From positions 62,001-126,000 of the forward strand of contig JAKVKU010000002.1 in assembly GCA_022484695.1 (NCBI GenBank): a stretch of 64,000 bases of DNA. Direction: 5' to 3'. The stretch is from Lactobacillus sp. GTDB lineage: Bacteria > Bacillota > Bacilli > Lactobacillales > Lactobacillaceae. The translations under genes were made by a program, and so were the position numbers. Shown here in pieces: positions 14,792 through 23,835 of this stretch. Every line of letters begins with the position of its first letter. Position 1 is the stretch's first letter. The notes under the pieces were generated by a model, which saw only the letters and a program-made list of their open reading frames with translations, was not told where the DNA came from and searched no databases.

Positions 14792-15133
14792 ATGATCGCA
14801 CATGCATACGAACTTGGCCAGCTAACAAATATAGATTTCCCAGCATTAAAATATGGCTTTGCCTTTACTGGCAATCTCAGTATCTTGGCAAGACTGCCTG
14901 AAGATAAAGTTATGGCCGATCACACCTATTTGCATCATGTGGGTGATGATCTCACCTTGTATCAAGAATCCAGCCAAGGTATTAAAATTTTGGTGACCGT
15001 GCTGGATGGGCTCACTACCGGGCTAGCCAATTACCCGATTCGACAAAACGAAGCTGGGGTTCTTTACGTGGCCCATCCCAGTCTACCAACGGACCTAACC
15101 CCTGAATCAGTTCAAGAATTGTTCCTTCAATAA
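14792..15133 (+). CDS. Conserved-looking cytoplasmic protein of unknown function (113 residues)
   Basis: ATG 14792 has TTGGGAGG at 14779-14786. Codons GTG and TTG just before it overlap the ribosome site and are not used. No signal peptide or membrane segment; composition is acidic (DDLTLYQESSQG, LTPESVQELFLQ). Divergent from the zinc-regulated 42-residue gene, whose operator lies 134 bases upstream, so zinc control is possible but unsupported. I do not recognise a family. The ribosome site is an 8-base complement to the CCUCCCAA loop of the small RNAs. Confidence 0.6.
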   Translation: MIAHAYELGQLTNIDFPALKYGFAFTGNLSILARLPEDKVMADHTYLHHVGDDLTLYQESSQGIKILVTVLDGLTTGLANYPIRQNEAGVLYVAHPSLPTDLTPESVQELFLQ

Positions 15134-15134
15134 A

Positions 15135-15204
15135 AAAAGTCCCCCGATACCACCGCAGGCCCGACATAGATGTAGGGACGATTGTGATACCGAGGGATTT
15201 TTTA
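15135..15204. terminator. Long bidirectional terminator
   Basis: An imperfect 18-pair stem (arms near 15138-15157 and 15182-15200, three mismatches) with a run of T on the right and a run of A on the left. It separates the convergent 113-residue gene and MHS transporter gene. Confidence 0.75.
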
Positions 15205-15221
15205 GAAACAGAAATTACAAA

Positions 15222-16550
15222 TTATTTTGAAAAATCAACATTCTTAGTTTCTTTAGTGGTTACTAGGGAAATGAAGCAAGCTATCCCCATGAGAGCTAAG
15301 TAAAAGCCAACAGCCCGTAAACCCCATTGAGCAGCTAACCAAGTGGCGATGGTTGGTGCAAAAGCGGCCCCGACGATGGCAGCCAGGTTATAAGAAATAC
15401 CGGCACCAGAGTAACGGACTTTGGTTGAGAATAATTCAGGCAAAACGGCGCCAACTGGGCCAAATGCTGAGCCCATGACCACAAAACCGATAACGAGAAA
15501 AGCAATAGCCCCGGCGAAGTTGCGTTGCCCGTTTAAGAACAATGGAATCAACAAAGCGAAGACGACCATGGCCAAGGACGCAGTGATCAACACGGCCCGA
15601 CGGCTTAAAACATCGGCAAAGTGGGATGCGACAACAATCATCGCCGCAAAGACAATGATGGCACCCATTAATAAGAACAAGTACTCCCGGTTGGTAAAGC
15701 CTAATTTAGCAGTAGCATAAGTCAAAGACCAAGTTGTTAATAGATAGAATAACGTGTATGTACTAGCAACGATAAAGGTACCTTGAACAATTTGACGCCA
15801 ACTTTCTTTGAAAACGACGGCCAATGGTGACTTGGTAACTTGATGTTTCTTTTGAGCCAAACGGAATAATGGTGTTTCTTGCATTCTCTCCCGAACCCAA
15901 AAACCAACAATTACGAGGATTGCAGAGGCCAGAAATGGAATCCGCCAGCCGAAGCTAGTCATCTGAGCCTTTGACAGAAATGACTCCAAGCCAAAGAACA
16001 AACCGTTACTTAAGAAGAAGCCTAAAGGTGCCCCTAATTCAGGGAATGCGCCATACAAAGCCCGGCGGTTAGCAGGTGCATTTTCAGTAGCGACTAATGC
16101 AGCGCCAGACCATTCGCCCCCAAGGCCAATACCTTGGACGAAACGACAAAGACATAATAGAATAATAGCTGCCAAACCTAATGTCGAATAACTTGGTAAG
16201 ACCCCGATTAAGACTGTGGAACAACCCATTAATAGTAATGAAACGACCAAGGTTTTCTTACGACCAATGCGATCACCGAAATGACCAAAGACAAAGGATC
16301 CTAAAGGCCGGGCCACAAAGGCTACCCCAAAGGTTAATAGACTTAAGATCGTGGCGATGGTTGGGGTGACTTGGGGAAAGAATACCGTGGGAAAATATGC
16401 GGCGGCAGCGGTGCCGTAAGCATAAAAATCAAAGAATTCAATAGCGGTGCCGATCATTGAGGCAAAGATGACGGTTTTAACCGAATCACGCTGTAAGGAA
16501 CTGGCTTGTGCTTCGGATTCAGTACGATTGACTGTGGTGGTTGTTTCCAT
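15222..16550 (-). CDS. MHS-family MFS transporter (metabolite:proton symporter)
   Basis: A 442-residue, 12-helix transporter of the metabolite:H+ symport family (relatives ShiA, KgtP, ProP). Landmarks: GTAIEFFDFYAYGTAAAA in helix 1, RPLGSFVFGHFGDRIGRKKT in the first cytoplasmic loop and RFVQGIGLGGEWSGAAL in helix 4. The substrate is probably an organic acid or betaine-like solute and cannot be read from sequence. Start choice is uncertain: ATG 16550 is taken; a GTG four codons earlier is too close to GGGAAG. Transcription passes through a 300-nt leader with a leader peptide and terminator. Confidence 0.85.
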   Translation of the reverse strand: METTTTVNRTESEAQASSLQRDSVKTVIFASMIGTAIEFFDFYAYGTAAAAYFPTVFFPQVTPTIATILSLLTFGVAFVARPLGSFVFGHFGDRIGRKKTLVVSLLLMGCSTVLIGVLPSYSTLGLAAIILLCLCRFVQGIGLGGEWSGAALVATENAPANRRALYGAFPELGAPLGFFLSNGLFFGLESFLSKAQMTSFGWRIPFLASAILVIVGFWVRERMQETPLFRLAQKKHQVTKSPLAVVFKESWRQIVQGTFIVASTYTLFYLLTTWSLTYATAKLGFTNREYLFLLMGAIIVFAAMIVVASHFADVLSRRAVLITASLAMVVFALLIPLFLNGQRNFAGAIAFLVIGFVVMGSAFGPVGAVLPELFSTKVRYSGAGISYNLAAIVGAAFAPTIATWLAAQWGLRAVGFYLALMGIACFISLVTTKETKNVDFSK

Positions 16551-16654
16551 ATTACATGACACTTCCCTTTCAACTTCTAAAAATTTTCTTCAACAAATTA
16601 AATAATGTGAAACATGCTGTGAATGTGTGTTAAGAATCACCTCCCAAAGGGTAT

Positions 16655-16693
16655 GAAAAAAACCAAGGGCCGTCGTGTGACGACCCTTGGTTT
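16655..16693 (-). terminator. Leader terminator (attenuator) of the MHS transporter gene
   Basis: Minus strand: AAACCAAGGG-TCGTC / GACGG-CCCTTGGTTT with a 4-5-base loop, followed by seven T. It lies inside the leader, about 105 bases upstream of the transporter start, so it should stop most transcripts unless an alternative fold forms. CGACG-TTGG just upstream (near 16700-16708 on the minus strand) can pair with CCAA and CGTC of the terminator's 5' arm as an antiterminator. Confidence 0.85.
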
Positions 16694-16707
16694 AACTTAC
16701 CAACGTC

Positions 16708-16752
16708 GCCCGCATTGTTCGATGCGGGCATCCTAATAAATCAGCCCGCATC
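16708..16752 (-). promoter_or_regulatory. Alternative-pairing segments of the attenuator
   Basis: Arm A GATGCGGGC (16752-16744, inside the leader peptide) and arm C ATGCGGGC (16715-16708) both pair with arm B GATGCCCGCATC (16732-16721). A ribosome covering A would free B to pair with C. The segments stand directly before the antiterminator and terminator. Confidence 0.6.
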
Positions 16753-16806
16753 CTTAATAATGGCGCTGATAATTAAAATATTTAATTTTACGTTGGCGTT
16801 TGTCAT
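16741..16806 (-). CDS. 21-residue leader peptide of the MHS transporter gene
   Basis: ATG 16806 follows AGAGGAAG at good distance. The peptide starts MTNANVKLN, continues with the hydrophobic run ILIISAII and ends KDAG. The last codons (GAT GCG GGC) are themselves the arm that pairs with the next segment of the leader, the layout of ribosome-mediated attenuation. Stalling over isoleucine/leucine codons or by a nascent-chain effect are both possible. Confidence 0.6.
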   Translation of the reverse strand: MTNANVKLNILIISAIIKDAG

Positions 16807-16863
16807 TATAATCTTCCTCTAATCCTTCGTTAACCTTAATCAAATACGTTTATTATGTTTCTA

Positions 16864-16891
16864 ATAATAAACCGAATTTCTGAAAATGCAA
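16864..16891 (-). promoter_or_regulatory. Promoter of the MHS transporter leader
   Basis: Minus strand: TTGCAT (16891-16886), 16 bases, TATTAT (16869-16864). Predicted start near 16857, upstream of the leader peptide, which gives a leader of about 307 nt. Confidence 0.6.
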
Positions 16892-16941
16892 GAACTTTTT
16901 CAATTTTTTCCAATAAAATAATTTATCAAGCGTGTATAACC

Positions 16942-18327
16942 CTAGTGGGCCGCCGATTGAGTGTGTTTTTTCTTGAAATAATAATAAATTGGAATCCCGG
17001 AAGCAACGATGATAATACTGAATAAGATACCCATGGGGTCATTGATGACCTCACTAAAAATGACAAAACCAGCACCCAAAATAGCAATGATTGGGGTCAT
17101 TGGATAAAATGGCACGCGAAAACTTTGCTTGTCAATTTGCGCTGTTGCTTGATTCCGGCGCCGCAGTTTGAATAACCCCACAAAGGCCATGACATAGAAA
17201 ATATAAACTGTTGTGATACATAAATCAGATAAACGATCAGGATTGGCGAAGAGTACCAATAACATGGCAATGCCCAACACCGTTACAATGGCATAAATTG
17301 GTGAAAGGGTCTTTTTATTGATATAAGCTAATTTATCAGAGAATGGCAATTCCTTGTTATCAGCCATTTTCCACATGATTCGGGGGAATGTCATGATTTT
17401 ACCGTTCATACACCCCAGAATTGAAATGATAATGCCGATGTTTAAAATTTTACCACCGATACCCCCAAAAGCCAGTTTTGCGAAGGCTGGTGTAGCATTT
17501 TGGCCCAGCCGGTGAATTTCTGCAGCCGGCATGACCCGATAGATCCCAAAAGTAACTAATAAGTAGATCACGGACACCAATAAAATACCGAGGCCAATTG
17601 CTTTAGGTAACATCTTTTTGGGATTTTTGATTTCCCCACCCATATTGGCCACTAATACCCAGCCATCATAGGCAAACAAAGTCGCTAACACGGCGACCCC
17701 AAAACCGCTACCCCCTTGACTGGCGACGTGCTGAATACTGTGGCCAAAAGCATTCCCATTGCCAAAGAACAGCCCAAAAATAATGATCATAGTAATGGGT
17801 ACTAATTTACATAAGGTCGTAATAATCGCAATTGAAGCCCCAAAACGATTGGACAAGAAATTGATCAAGCCAATGAGAACAATGGCAATTAAGCCAACGG
17901 GCACTAACCATTTGTTGCCGATGCCAAAGAAATCTGTGACCAAAACACCAAGGTATAAAGCCAAAGACGCAATCATAGAAGGCCCGTAGACAATAATTTG
18001 CATCCAACCGGACAAAAAGCCCCAGAACTTATTGTACATATTTTCCATATAATGATAGAGGCCACCGGTTTCGGGCATCTGTGAACCGATTTCAGCAATG
18101 GATAAGCCTGAAGTTAAAGTGATAACCCCGCCTAACAGCCAGGCACCCAAGGCCATAGTTGTCCCACCGGCAGCGTCTAAAACAGAAGCTTGCTTGAAAA
18201 ATATCCCGGATCCAATGATGGTCCCAATGACTAAAGCTAATGCTGACCACAAACCCAGATCGCGTTTTAAAGCGACTTTAGTGGTATGTTTCATGACACC
18301 AGTGGCACCTTGCGTACTTTGTTCCAT
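16942..18327 (-). CDS. APC-superfamily amino acid permease (SteT/LAT-like exchanger)
   Basis: A 461-residue, 12-helix permease. Signature GLWSALALVIGTIIGSGIF in helix 1 binds the amino acid backbone. ETGGLYHYMENMYNKFWGFLSG and AYDGWVLVANMGGEIKNP match the L-amino acid transporter branch (serine/threonine exchanger SteT of Bacillus). ATG 18327 is chosen, with GGGAGTG upstream. The specific amino acid is not determinable. No clear terminator follows; the next promoter for the MHS leader starts 50 bases past the stop. Confidence 0.85.
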   Translation of the reverse strand: MEQSTQGATGVMKHTTKVALKRDLGLWSALALVIGTIIGSGIFFKQASVLDAAGGTTMALGAWLLGGVITLTSGLSIAEIGSQMPETGGLYHYMENMYNKFWGFLSGWMQIIVYGPSMIASLALYLGVLVTDFFGIGNKWLVPVGLIAIVLIGLINFLSNRFGASIAIITTLCKLVPITMIIIFGLFFGNGNAFGHSIQHVASQGGSGFGVAVLATLFAYDGWVLVANMGGEIKNPKKMLPKAIGLGILLVSVIYLLVTFGIYRVMPAAEIHRLGQNATPAFAKLAFGGIGGKILNIGIIISILGCMNGKIMTFPRIMWKMADNKELPFSDKLAYINKKTLSPIYAIVTVLGIAMLLVLFANPDRLSDLCITTVYIFYVMAFVGLFKLRRRNQATAQIDKQSFRVPFYPMTPIIAILGAGFVIFSEVINDPMGILFSIIIVASGIPIYYYFKKKHTQSAAH

Positions 18328-18756
18328 ACGATTCACTCCCAAATAAATTCAAATAGGTTAACAGCAACAATCAGTACAAATTGAAGATGAGAAAATACTT
18401 ACATATAATGTCATATAAATTAGATTACTCTAATTTTGAAAAAATTATAACACATTTTTCCGAAATTGCATGTATCTTAGCTCTTTTTAAGATGAATTGT
18501 TTTCATGTTTGGGTTGTTTTGAGCGTTTTCGAATGCGTTTTTATGAGAAAACTATTTCTCTCTTTACTTTTGTCGTTAATCAGCATTTATTTCCAATTAT
18601 TTTAACTTTAAGTTTGTCAGATAACTTCGGGATAAAATTATTATGTCATCTAAAATAAGCTAATTATTTTTATACTATTTTTCAATCGTCTTCAATTGCT
18701 TGCCTGCCCGATAACCCATATACTGAATATATAGCAATCAATCTTAACAGGGGGGT
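18328..18756. other. Gap of about 430 bases between divergent permease and GH3 genes
   Basis: AT-rich spacer. It contains the permease upstream region and the GH3 promoter at 18696-18724. I see no credible cre box, hairpin or small gene. Confidence 0.5.
18696..18724 (+). promoter_or_regulatory. Promoter of the GH3 operon
   Basis: TTGCTT (18696-18701), exactly 17 bases, TATACT (18719-18724). Start expected near 18731. Confidence 0.6.
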
Positions 18757-21147
18757 ATGATGATGCACGATATGAAATCAACCTTAAGAAACCTGTCACC
18801 GCAGGAAAAAATGACTTTGACCTCTGGCCATGATTTTTGGACATCAGAACCACTCTATTCACAGGACATCCCCAGTTTTCGCATGAGTGACGGTCCCCAT
18901 GGCCTGCGGTACCAGGCCCAAGCCAGTGATCACCTAGGCATTAATCAAAGCGTACCCAGCACCAGTTTTCCCACAGCCAGCGCATCAGCTTGTACCTGGG
19001 ATAAAGCATTGCTGGCACAAATGGGTCAAGCCATTGCCAAAGAGGCCCAAAGTCTCAAGGTGGACATGGTCCTGGGTCCGGGCATCAATATTAAACGCAA
19101 CCCGCTATGTGGCCGTAACTTTGAATATTTTTCCGAAGACCCTTACTTATCTGGTCAGCTCGGCGCTGCCTGGATCAAGGGCCTGCAAGGCCAAGGTGTC
19201 GCAGCTTGTTTGAAACACTTTGCCTGTAATAATCAAGAAAATGATCGTTTGTTATCGGACTCATTGGTGGACCCCATCGCTTTACATGAGCTTTATCTAG
19301 AAGCTTTTCGCATCGCGATTAAAGCAAGCCAACCGGAAAGCATCATGTGTGCCTATAATAAAATCAATGGGACCTATGCCAGTGATAACTATTACTTACT
19401 AACCCAGATCCTGCGGCGCCAATGGGGTTTCAAGGGCGCGGTCATCACCGACTGGGGCGCTTTAAATAACAAGGTCAATGCCCTGAATGCCGGTACAGAT
19501 TTAGAAATGCCCAGCAGTTCGCACATGTTTGACCAGGCGGCGCTGGCTGATCTTAAAACCGGGGCACTGTCGGCAAAGGCCTTGGATCGGGCCGCCCGCC
19601 ATGTGATCACCCTCGCTCGCAAATCCCGGCCTAAATTTAACGGTGACCGGGCCGCCCTACTGGCACAAAATGCTGGCCTTGCCCAAAAAATTGCCGAAAA
19701 TGCCATCGTGCTCTTAAAAAATACCGCTGGGATTTTACCCCTACAGCCAACGGATAAATTATTGGTGGTGGGTGAAATGGCCCAACATACCCGCTACCAA
19801 GGAGCCGGATCATCCCATATCAATCCCCCCAGCACCGTTAATATCCTTGAAGGCTTAACCGCCGAAAATAGGCAATTTGATTATGAGATCGGTTACCGCT
19901 TTGATAACCAACAAACCCATACCTTAGCCCAGGCGGCCAGTCAGAGTGCCCGTCAAGCCGATAAGGTCATTTTAGTGCTGGGCTTACCGGAAGTAGCGGA
20001 ATCCGAAGGTTTTGATCGGACAAGTTTAGATTTGCCAGCTAATCAAAACGCCCTAGTCCCACAATTGGCAAAAGCTAATCCCAATCTCATTGTTCTATTG
20101 GTGGCTGGGGCCCCAGTGACCCTCTCTTGGTTAGACAAAGTCAAGGGACTGTTAAATCTCTACTTAGGGGGTCAAAATGTGGGGCAAGCCTGCGCCCGTA
20201 TTTTAACAGGACAGGTCAACCCCAGTGGTAAATTGGCTGAAACCTACCCCATCGCCTATCAAGACGTCCCATCTGCTAAAATTTATGATCATAATACCCG
20301 TTCAGTTGCTTATGAAGAAAGCCTTTATGTGGGTTACCGCTATTTTGATAAGGCCAATATGGCAGTTAACTTCCCCTTTGGTTTTGGCTTGAGCTACACC
20401 ACCTTCGCCTTGTCAAATCTCCACAGTAATACGCCCCATATTGCCCCAGGCCAAGAACTTAACCTCAGCGTGACCGTCACCAATACGGGGACGGTGGCTG
20501 GCCAAGAAGTTGTCCAAGTTTATGTGGGTGCTGATCCAAGAGCGCCTTTGACGCCCTTAACGGCTCTGAAGGCCTTTCAAAAAGTAGCCTTGGCCCCTGG
20601 TGCCAGTCAAACCCTCACCTTCACCCTCTCGGCCCAAGCTTTCATGCAGTGGGATCCTGACACTGAACAATGGCAGTTGCCCAAGGGTTCCCGGCGGCTA
20701 TACGTGGGGACCAGTTCCCGCGACTTGCCTTTAGAAACCATCGTAACCCTAGATGGTACCACCCCAGGCCGCTCCCAGGCACTCCCCCAGTGGTACAGCA
20801 CCCCTGCTGGCTATCCAAATGCCACTGATTTCGAATTACTCAGCAATCTGCGGGCAAGACCGATGGCACCTACGCCCGTCGGTGCTTTTACTCCCATGAA
20901 TACCCCCAGAGAATTATCTGAAAATTCGATTCCTGTGCGCCAAGTCACCAACCTTATCCGCCATTACCAAACCAAAGATATGGCTGATCCTAAGGGCTCA
21001 GAAGCCCAATTTATGGATAAAATCATTTTAGACACCCCTTTGATTCGCTTATCCCAACAAACCCAGGGCCAATTCAGCTTAGCCATGCTTAAGCGCTTAG
21101 TAGCCTTAGCTAATCACAAATATTGGCGAGCGTTAATTGGAAAGTAA
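18757..21147 (+). CDS. Glycoside hydrolase family 3 (beta-glucosidase/beta-xylosidase type), cytoplasmic
   Basis: A 796-residue GH3 enzyme. The N-terminal barrel contains LGPGINIKRNPLCGRNFEYF, KHFACNNQENDR and the nucleophile Asp in GAVITDWGALNN (about residue 232). The second alpha/beta domain covers about residues 310-560 with YQGAGSSHINPP. A fibronectin-III-like domain follows at about 575-660. No signal peptide, so the substrate must be imported, presumably by the GPH transporter encoded next. It hydrolyses terminal beta-linked glucose or xylose from oligosaccharides or glycosides. Three in-frame ATGs stand at the start; 18757 follows GGGGGG. Confidence 0.92.
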   Translation: MMMHDMKSTLRNLSPQEKMTLTSGHDFWTSEPLYSQDIPSFRMSDGPHGLRYQAQASDHLGINQSVPSTSFPTASASACTWDKALLAQMGQAIAKEAQSLKVDMVLGPGINIKRNPLCGRNFEYFSEDPYLSGQLGAAWIKGLQGQGVAACLKHFACNNQENDRLLSDSLVDPIALHELYLEAFRIAIKASQPESIMCAYNKINGTYASDNYYLLTQILRRQWGFKGAVITDWGALNNKVNALNAGTDLEMPSSSHMFDQAALADLKTGALSAKALDRAARHVITLARKSRPKFNGDRAALLAQNAGLAQKIAENAIVLLKNTAGILPLQPTDKLLVVGEMAQHTRYQGAGSSHINPPSTVNILEGLTAENRQFDYEIGYRFDNQQTHTLAQAASQSARQADKVILVLGLPEVAESEGFDRTSLDLPANQNALVPQLAKANPNLIVLLVAGAPVTLSWLDKVKGLLNLYLGGQNVGQACARILTGQVNPSGKLAETYPIAYQDVPSAKIYDHNTRSVAYEESLYVGYRYFDKANMAVNFPFGFGLSYTTFALSNLHSNTPHIAPGQELNLSVTVTNTGTVAGQEVVQVYVGADPRAPLTPLTALKAFQKVALAPGASQTLTFTLSAQAFMQWDPDTEQWQLPKGSRRLYVGTSSRDLPLETIVTLDGTTPGRSQALPQWYSTPAGYPNATDFELLSNLRARPMAPTPVGAFTPMNTPRELSENSIPVRQVTNLIRHYQTKDMADPKGSEAQFMDKIILDTPLIRLSQQTQGQFSLAMLKRLVALANHKYWRALIGK

Positions 21148-21165
21148 AACTGGGAGGTCAATTTG

Positions 21166-22596
21166 ATGACAGATAAAATACAAAAGTCAGCCCCAACGCT
21201 TCCGACCATGACCACCCGCAGTGAACGCCTTAATTATTGGCTTTATTTCTTGGGTCAAAGTATGTCTTATACCATGTTGGGTGGTTTTTTAACCACTTAT
21301 ATGATGATGGTGGGCGTTGACTTGGACAAAATTGCCCTGGCCATGGTGGCGGTTAAACTCTGGGACTCCGTCAACGATACGATTTTCGGCATTATTTTTG
21401 ATAAGGTGAAATTCAAAAGCGGCAATAAAAGCCTGCCCTGGATCCGCATGACGCTGGCTTTGATCCCTTTGACCACCCTGTTTATCTACCTCATCCCCAG
21501 TGGTTTGGACACTGGCACAAAATTAGTTTGGTTCATTGTTGCCTACTTGCTTTGGGACGCTGCCTATACCTTAAGCGATATTCCCATCTATAATCTGGCC
21601 ACCGCTTTGACCACCAATCTGGTGGAACGGAATAGTATTTTGTCAATTGCCCGTATTTATGCCCTGGCCGGTGCCTTCATCACCTCCATGTTGACCACCT
21701 TTTTGGTCAGTGAACGGGTGGGCCTTTCATTTGGTTTAACGGCCGTTATCGTGGTGATTTTTGTCATATTGTCAATGCTGCCCATCGCCTTGAAGGGCCA
21801 AGAACGCATTAAAGTTCAATCCAGTGAAGAAAGTTATACAGTTGCGAGAATGTTTAAATACCTCAGAAATAATAAATACCTATTCTTATATTATTCCGGT
21901 TATATTCTTTCGGGTATTTTTATGACCAATGCGGCAATTGATTTATTCGTTTCCTACTATTTATTCGGGAGCGCCTTATTCAGTACTTTTATGCTAGTCA
22001 TGTCAGCTTTGCCCATGATCGTTATCTCATTATTAATTCAGAAAATACTAAAGAAAATAGATAAATTTAAACTCTTCTATTGGAGTAATGTTTTATTCGT
22101 CTTGTTTGGCCTAGCGGTTTGGCTGGGGGGTTATCAAAAAGTGTGGTTATATGTCACGTTGGTGGTATTGCGGTCCATCCCCCAAGGCTTCATGTTCACC
22201 TTAAACCTCACCTTCACCCCGGATATCGTGGAGTACGGTCGATTCAAGACTGGGGTCGATGCCCGCGGAGTGGCCTTTGCCTTTCAATCCTTTGCCGCCA
22301 AATTAACCTCTTTAGCTCAACCTCTGGGCTTATTTATCCTAGGGTTATTTGGTTGGATCACTATTAAAGCCAATAGTTTTGCCGTCCTCAAAGCTTTACA
22401 CATCACCCAAACACCCCAAGCCTTACATGGCCTGTGGTTCACGGCCACCCTGATCCCCGTTATCGGGGTCATGTTGGCTTTGATCCCCTATAGTTTCTAT
22501 AAATTAAACGACCACGATGTTCAAATTATGGCCCGCTTTAACGCCAATGAAATAACCTTGGCTGACGCCAAAAAAACTTTATCCCGGTCCTATTAA
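21166..22596 (+). CDS. GPH-family glycoside:cation symporter
   Basis: A 476-residue MFS protein of the glycoside-pentoside-hexuronide family. Typical features are RLNYWLYFLGQSMSYTMLGG in helix 1, VKLWDSVNDTIFGIIFDKVK after helix 2 and the conserved TPDIVEYGRFKTGV motif. ATG 21166 follows GGGAGG; the TTG directly before it is less well placed. Located between the GH3 and GH29 genes with short gaps, it probably imports the glycoside that both hydrolases degrade. Confidence 0.88.
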   Translation: MTDKIQKSAPTLPTMTTRSERLNYWLYFLGQSMSYTMLGGFLTTYMMMVGVDLDKIALAMVAVKLWDSVNDTIFGIIFDKVKFKSGNKSLPWIRMTLALIPLTTLFIYLIPSGLDTGTKLVWFIVAYLLWDAAYTLSDIPIYNLATALTTNLVERNSILSIARIYALAGAFITSMLTTFLVSERVGLSFGLTAVIVVIFVILSMLPIALKGQERIKVQSSEESYTVARMFKYLRNNKYLFLYYSGYILSGIFMTNAAIDLFVSYYLFGSALFSTFMLVMSALPMIVISLLIQKILKKIDKFKLFYWSNVLFVLFGLAVWLGGYQKVWLYVTLVVLRSIPQGFMFTLNLTFTPDIVEYGRFKTGVDARGVAFAFQSFAAKLTSLAQPLGLFILGLFGWITIKANSFAVLKALHITQTPQALHGLWFTATLIPVIGVMLALIPYSFYKLNDHDVQIMARFNANEITLADAKKTLSRSY

Positions 22597-22614
22597 GCCT
22601 TGGAGGTCTTTTCT

Positions 22615-23757
22615 ATGTCCCAGCGAAATGTGAATATTCACCGCCACCAGCCACCAACTTGGTTTAAACAAGCCGATTTAGGTATCTTCATTCACTGGGG
22701 CTTGTATAGTGTCCCTGCTTTTGCCCCGGTGGCAACGGCAGACTTTGGCGAACTGATGCAGCATCAATCGCTGCGTTACCTCTATGAACACACCCCCTAT
22801 GCGGAATGGTATGCCAACTCGATTCAAATCAAAGGCACAGCGGCCTACCAGTACCACCATGACCATTATGGCAATCAACCTTACAGCCAATTTGCCCAAA
22901 CCTTCCAAAAATCCGCTAGGCACGTGGACCCAAAGGCCTGGGTTCAAGCCTTTGTGCAGGCCGGTGCTAAATATGTGGTATTAGTCACCAAGCACCACGA
23001 TGGGTTTTTACTGTTTAATAGCCATCAGAAAAATCCTAATATAGCTGATTATCAGTTGGATTTTGATTTTGTGGGGGATCTGGCCAAGGCTTGTCGCCAA
23101 GTGGGATTGCGCTTTGGGGTTTATTACTCTTCATTATTGGATTGGACCTTCACCACCAAACCCATCCGCAATGGGGCTGATCTACTACTGGGCAACAACA
23201 ACTCTAAAGCCTATATGGATTACTGCTACAATCACTGGGTAGAACTGATTGATCGTTATCATCCTGATATTTTATGGAGCGACATTGGTTACCCGGCGGA
23301 TAAGCGCTTACCGGCGCTATTCGACTATTACTACCAAGCCGTGCCGGATGGTATGGTCAATGATCGCTGGGGTCAATATCCCAATATTCTGCGCCATCCC
23401 CCCATGCGGGCCTTATTCAACCTCGTAGCCAACGTGGTCAATCGTCGCCGCAATCAACAAAACACGCTGCCCAAGGCCAAATATTACGACTACCGCACCT
23501 TAGAATATAGCCTGCCAACTTGGCCGGATAAACAGACCTATTTTGAAATTTGTCGGGGCATGGATAAATCCTTTGGCTATAACCAATTCAGCCGACCAGA
23601 AGACTATATAACCGCCGCTGAAGTCCAACAAATCATCGCCCAGGCGGTGCCCCAAAACGGTCGCTTGCTATTAAATGTGGGGCCAGATCAAAATGGCACC
23701 ATTCCCCCGTACCAATTACAAATTTTAAAAGAACTGGCCCAAAATCGGGGAACCTAG
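22615..23757 (+). CDS. Glycoside hydrolase family 29 alpha-L-fucosidase
   Basis: A 380-residue GH29 protein. The start ATG 22615 follows GGAGGT. The N-terminal WFKQADLGIFIHWGLYSVPAF is the family hallmark. The nucleophile Asp lies in DILWSDIGYP (about residue 222). VTKHHDGFLLFNS carries the substrate-binding histidines. It ends soon after the barrel (LLLNVGPDQNGTIPP) and lacks the C-terminal beta-sandwich of longer fucosidases. No signal peptide, so it acts in the cytoplasm on imported fucosides. It is the third gene of the GH3-GPH-GH29 operon. Confidence 0.9.
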   Translation: MSQRNVNIHRHQPPTWFKQADLGIFIHWGLYSVPAFAPVATADFGELMQHQSLRYLYEHTPYAEWYANSIQIKGTAAYQYHHDHYGNQPYSQFAQTFQKSARHVDPKAWVQAFVQAGAKYVVLVTKHHDGFLLFNSHQKNPNIADYQLDFDFVGDLAKACRQVGLRFGVYYSSLLDWTFTTKPIRNGADLLLGNNNSKAYMDYCYNHWVELIDRYHPDILWSDIGYPADKRLPALFDYYYQAVPDGMVNDRWGQYPNILRHPPMRALFNLVANVVNRRRNQQNTLPKAKYYDYRTLEYSLPTWPDKQTYFEICRGMDKSFGYNQFSRPEDYITAAEVQQIIAQAVPQNGRLLLNVGPDQNGTIPPYQLQILKELAQNRGT

Positions 23758-23770
23758 TCATAATTGTCGG

Positions 23771-23798
23771 TTGCAACTTCCTTTTTGGCCCATAATAT
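23771..23798 (+). promoter_or_regulatory. Promoter of the YczE-like gene
   Basis: TTGCAA (23771-23776), 16 bases, TAATAT (23793-23798). Confidence 0.45.
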
Positions 23799-23835
23799 TG
23801 TAAGGTTGACTGAATGACAAAACAGGGAGCGTATT

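Noticed and set aside
18500-18560. TTGAGCG/TTTTCGAA stretch as a cre box for the GH3 operon
   Set aside because: Only part of the consensus matches and the spacing of the central CG is wrong.
18381-18605. 74-codon frame in the gap between the permease and GH3 genes
   Set aside because: No ribosome site, AT-driven composition and no recognisable features; treated as chance.
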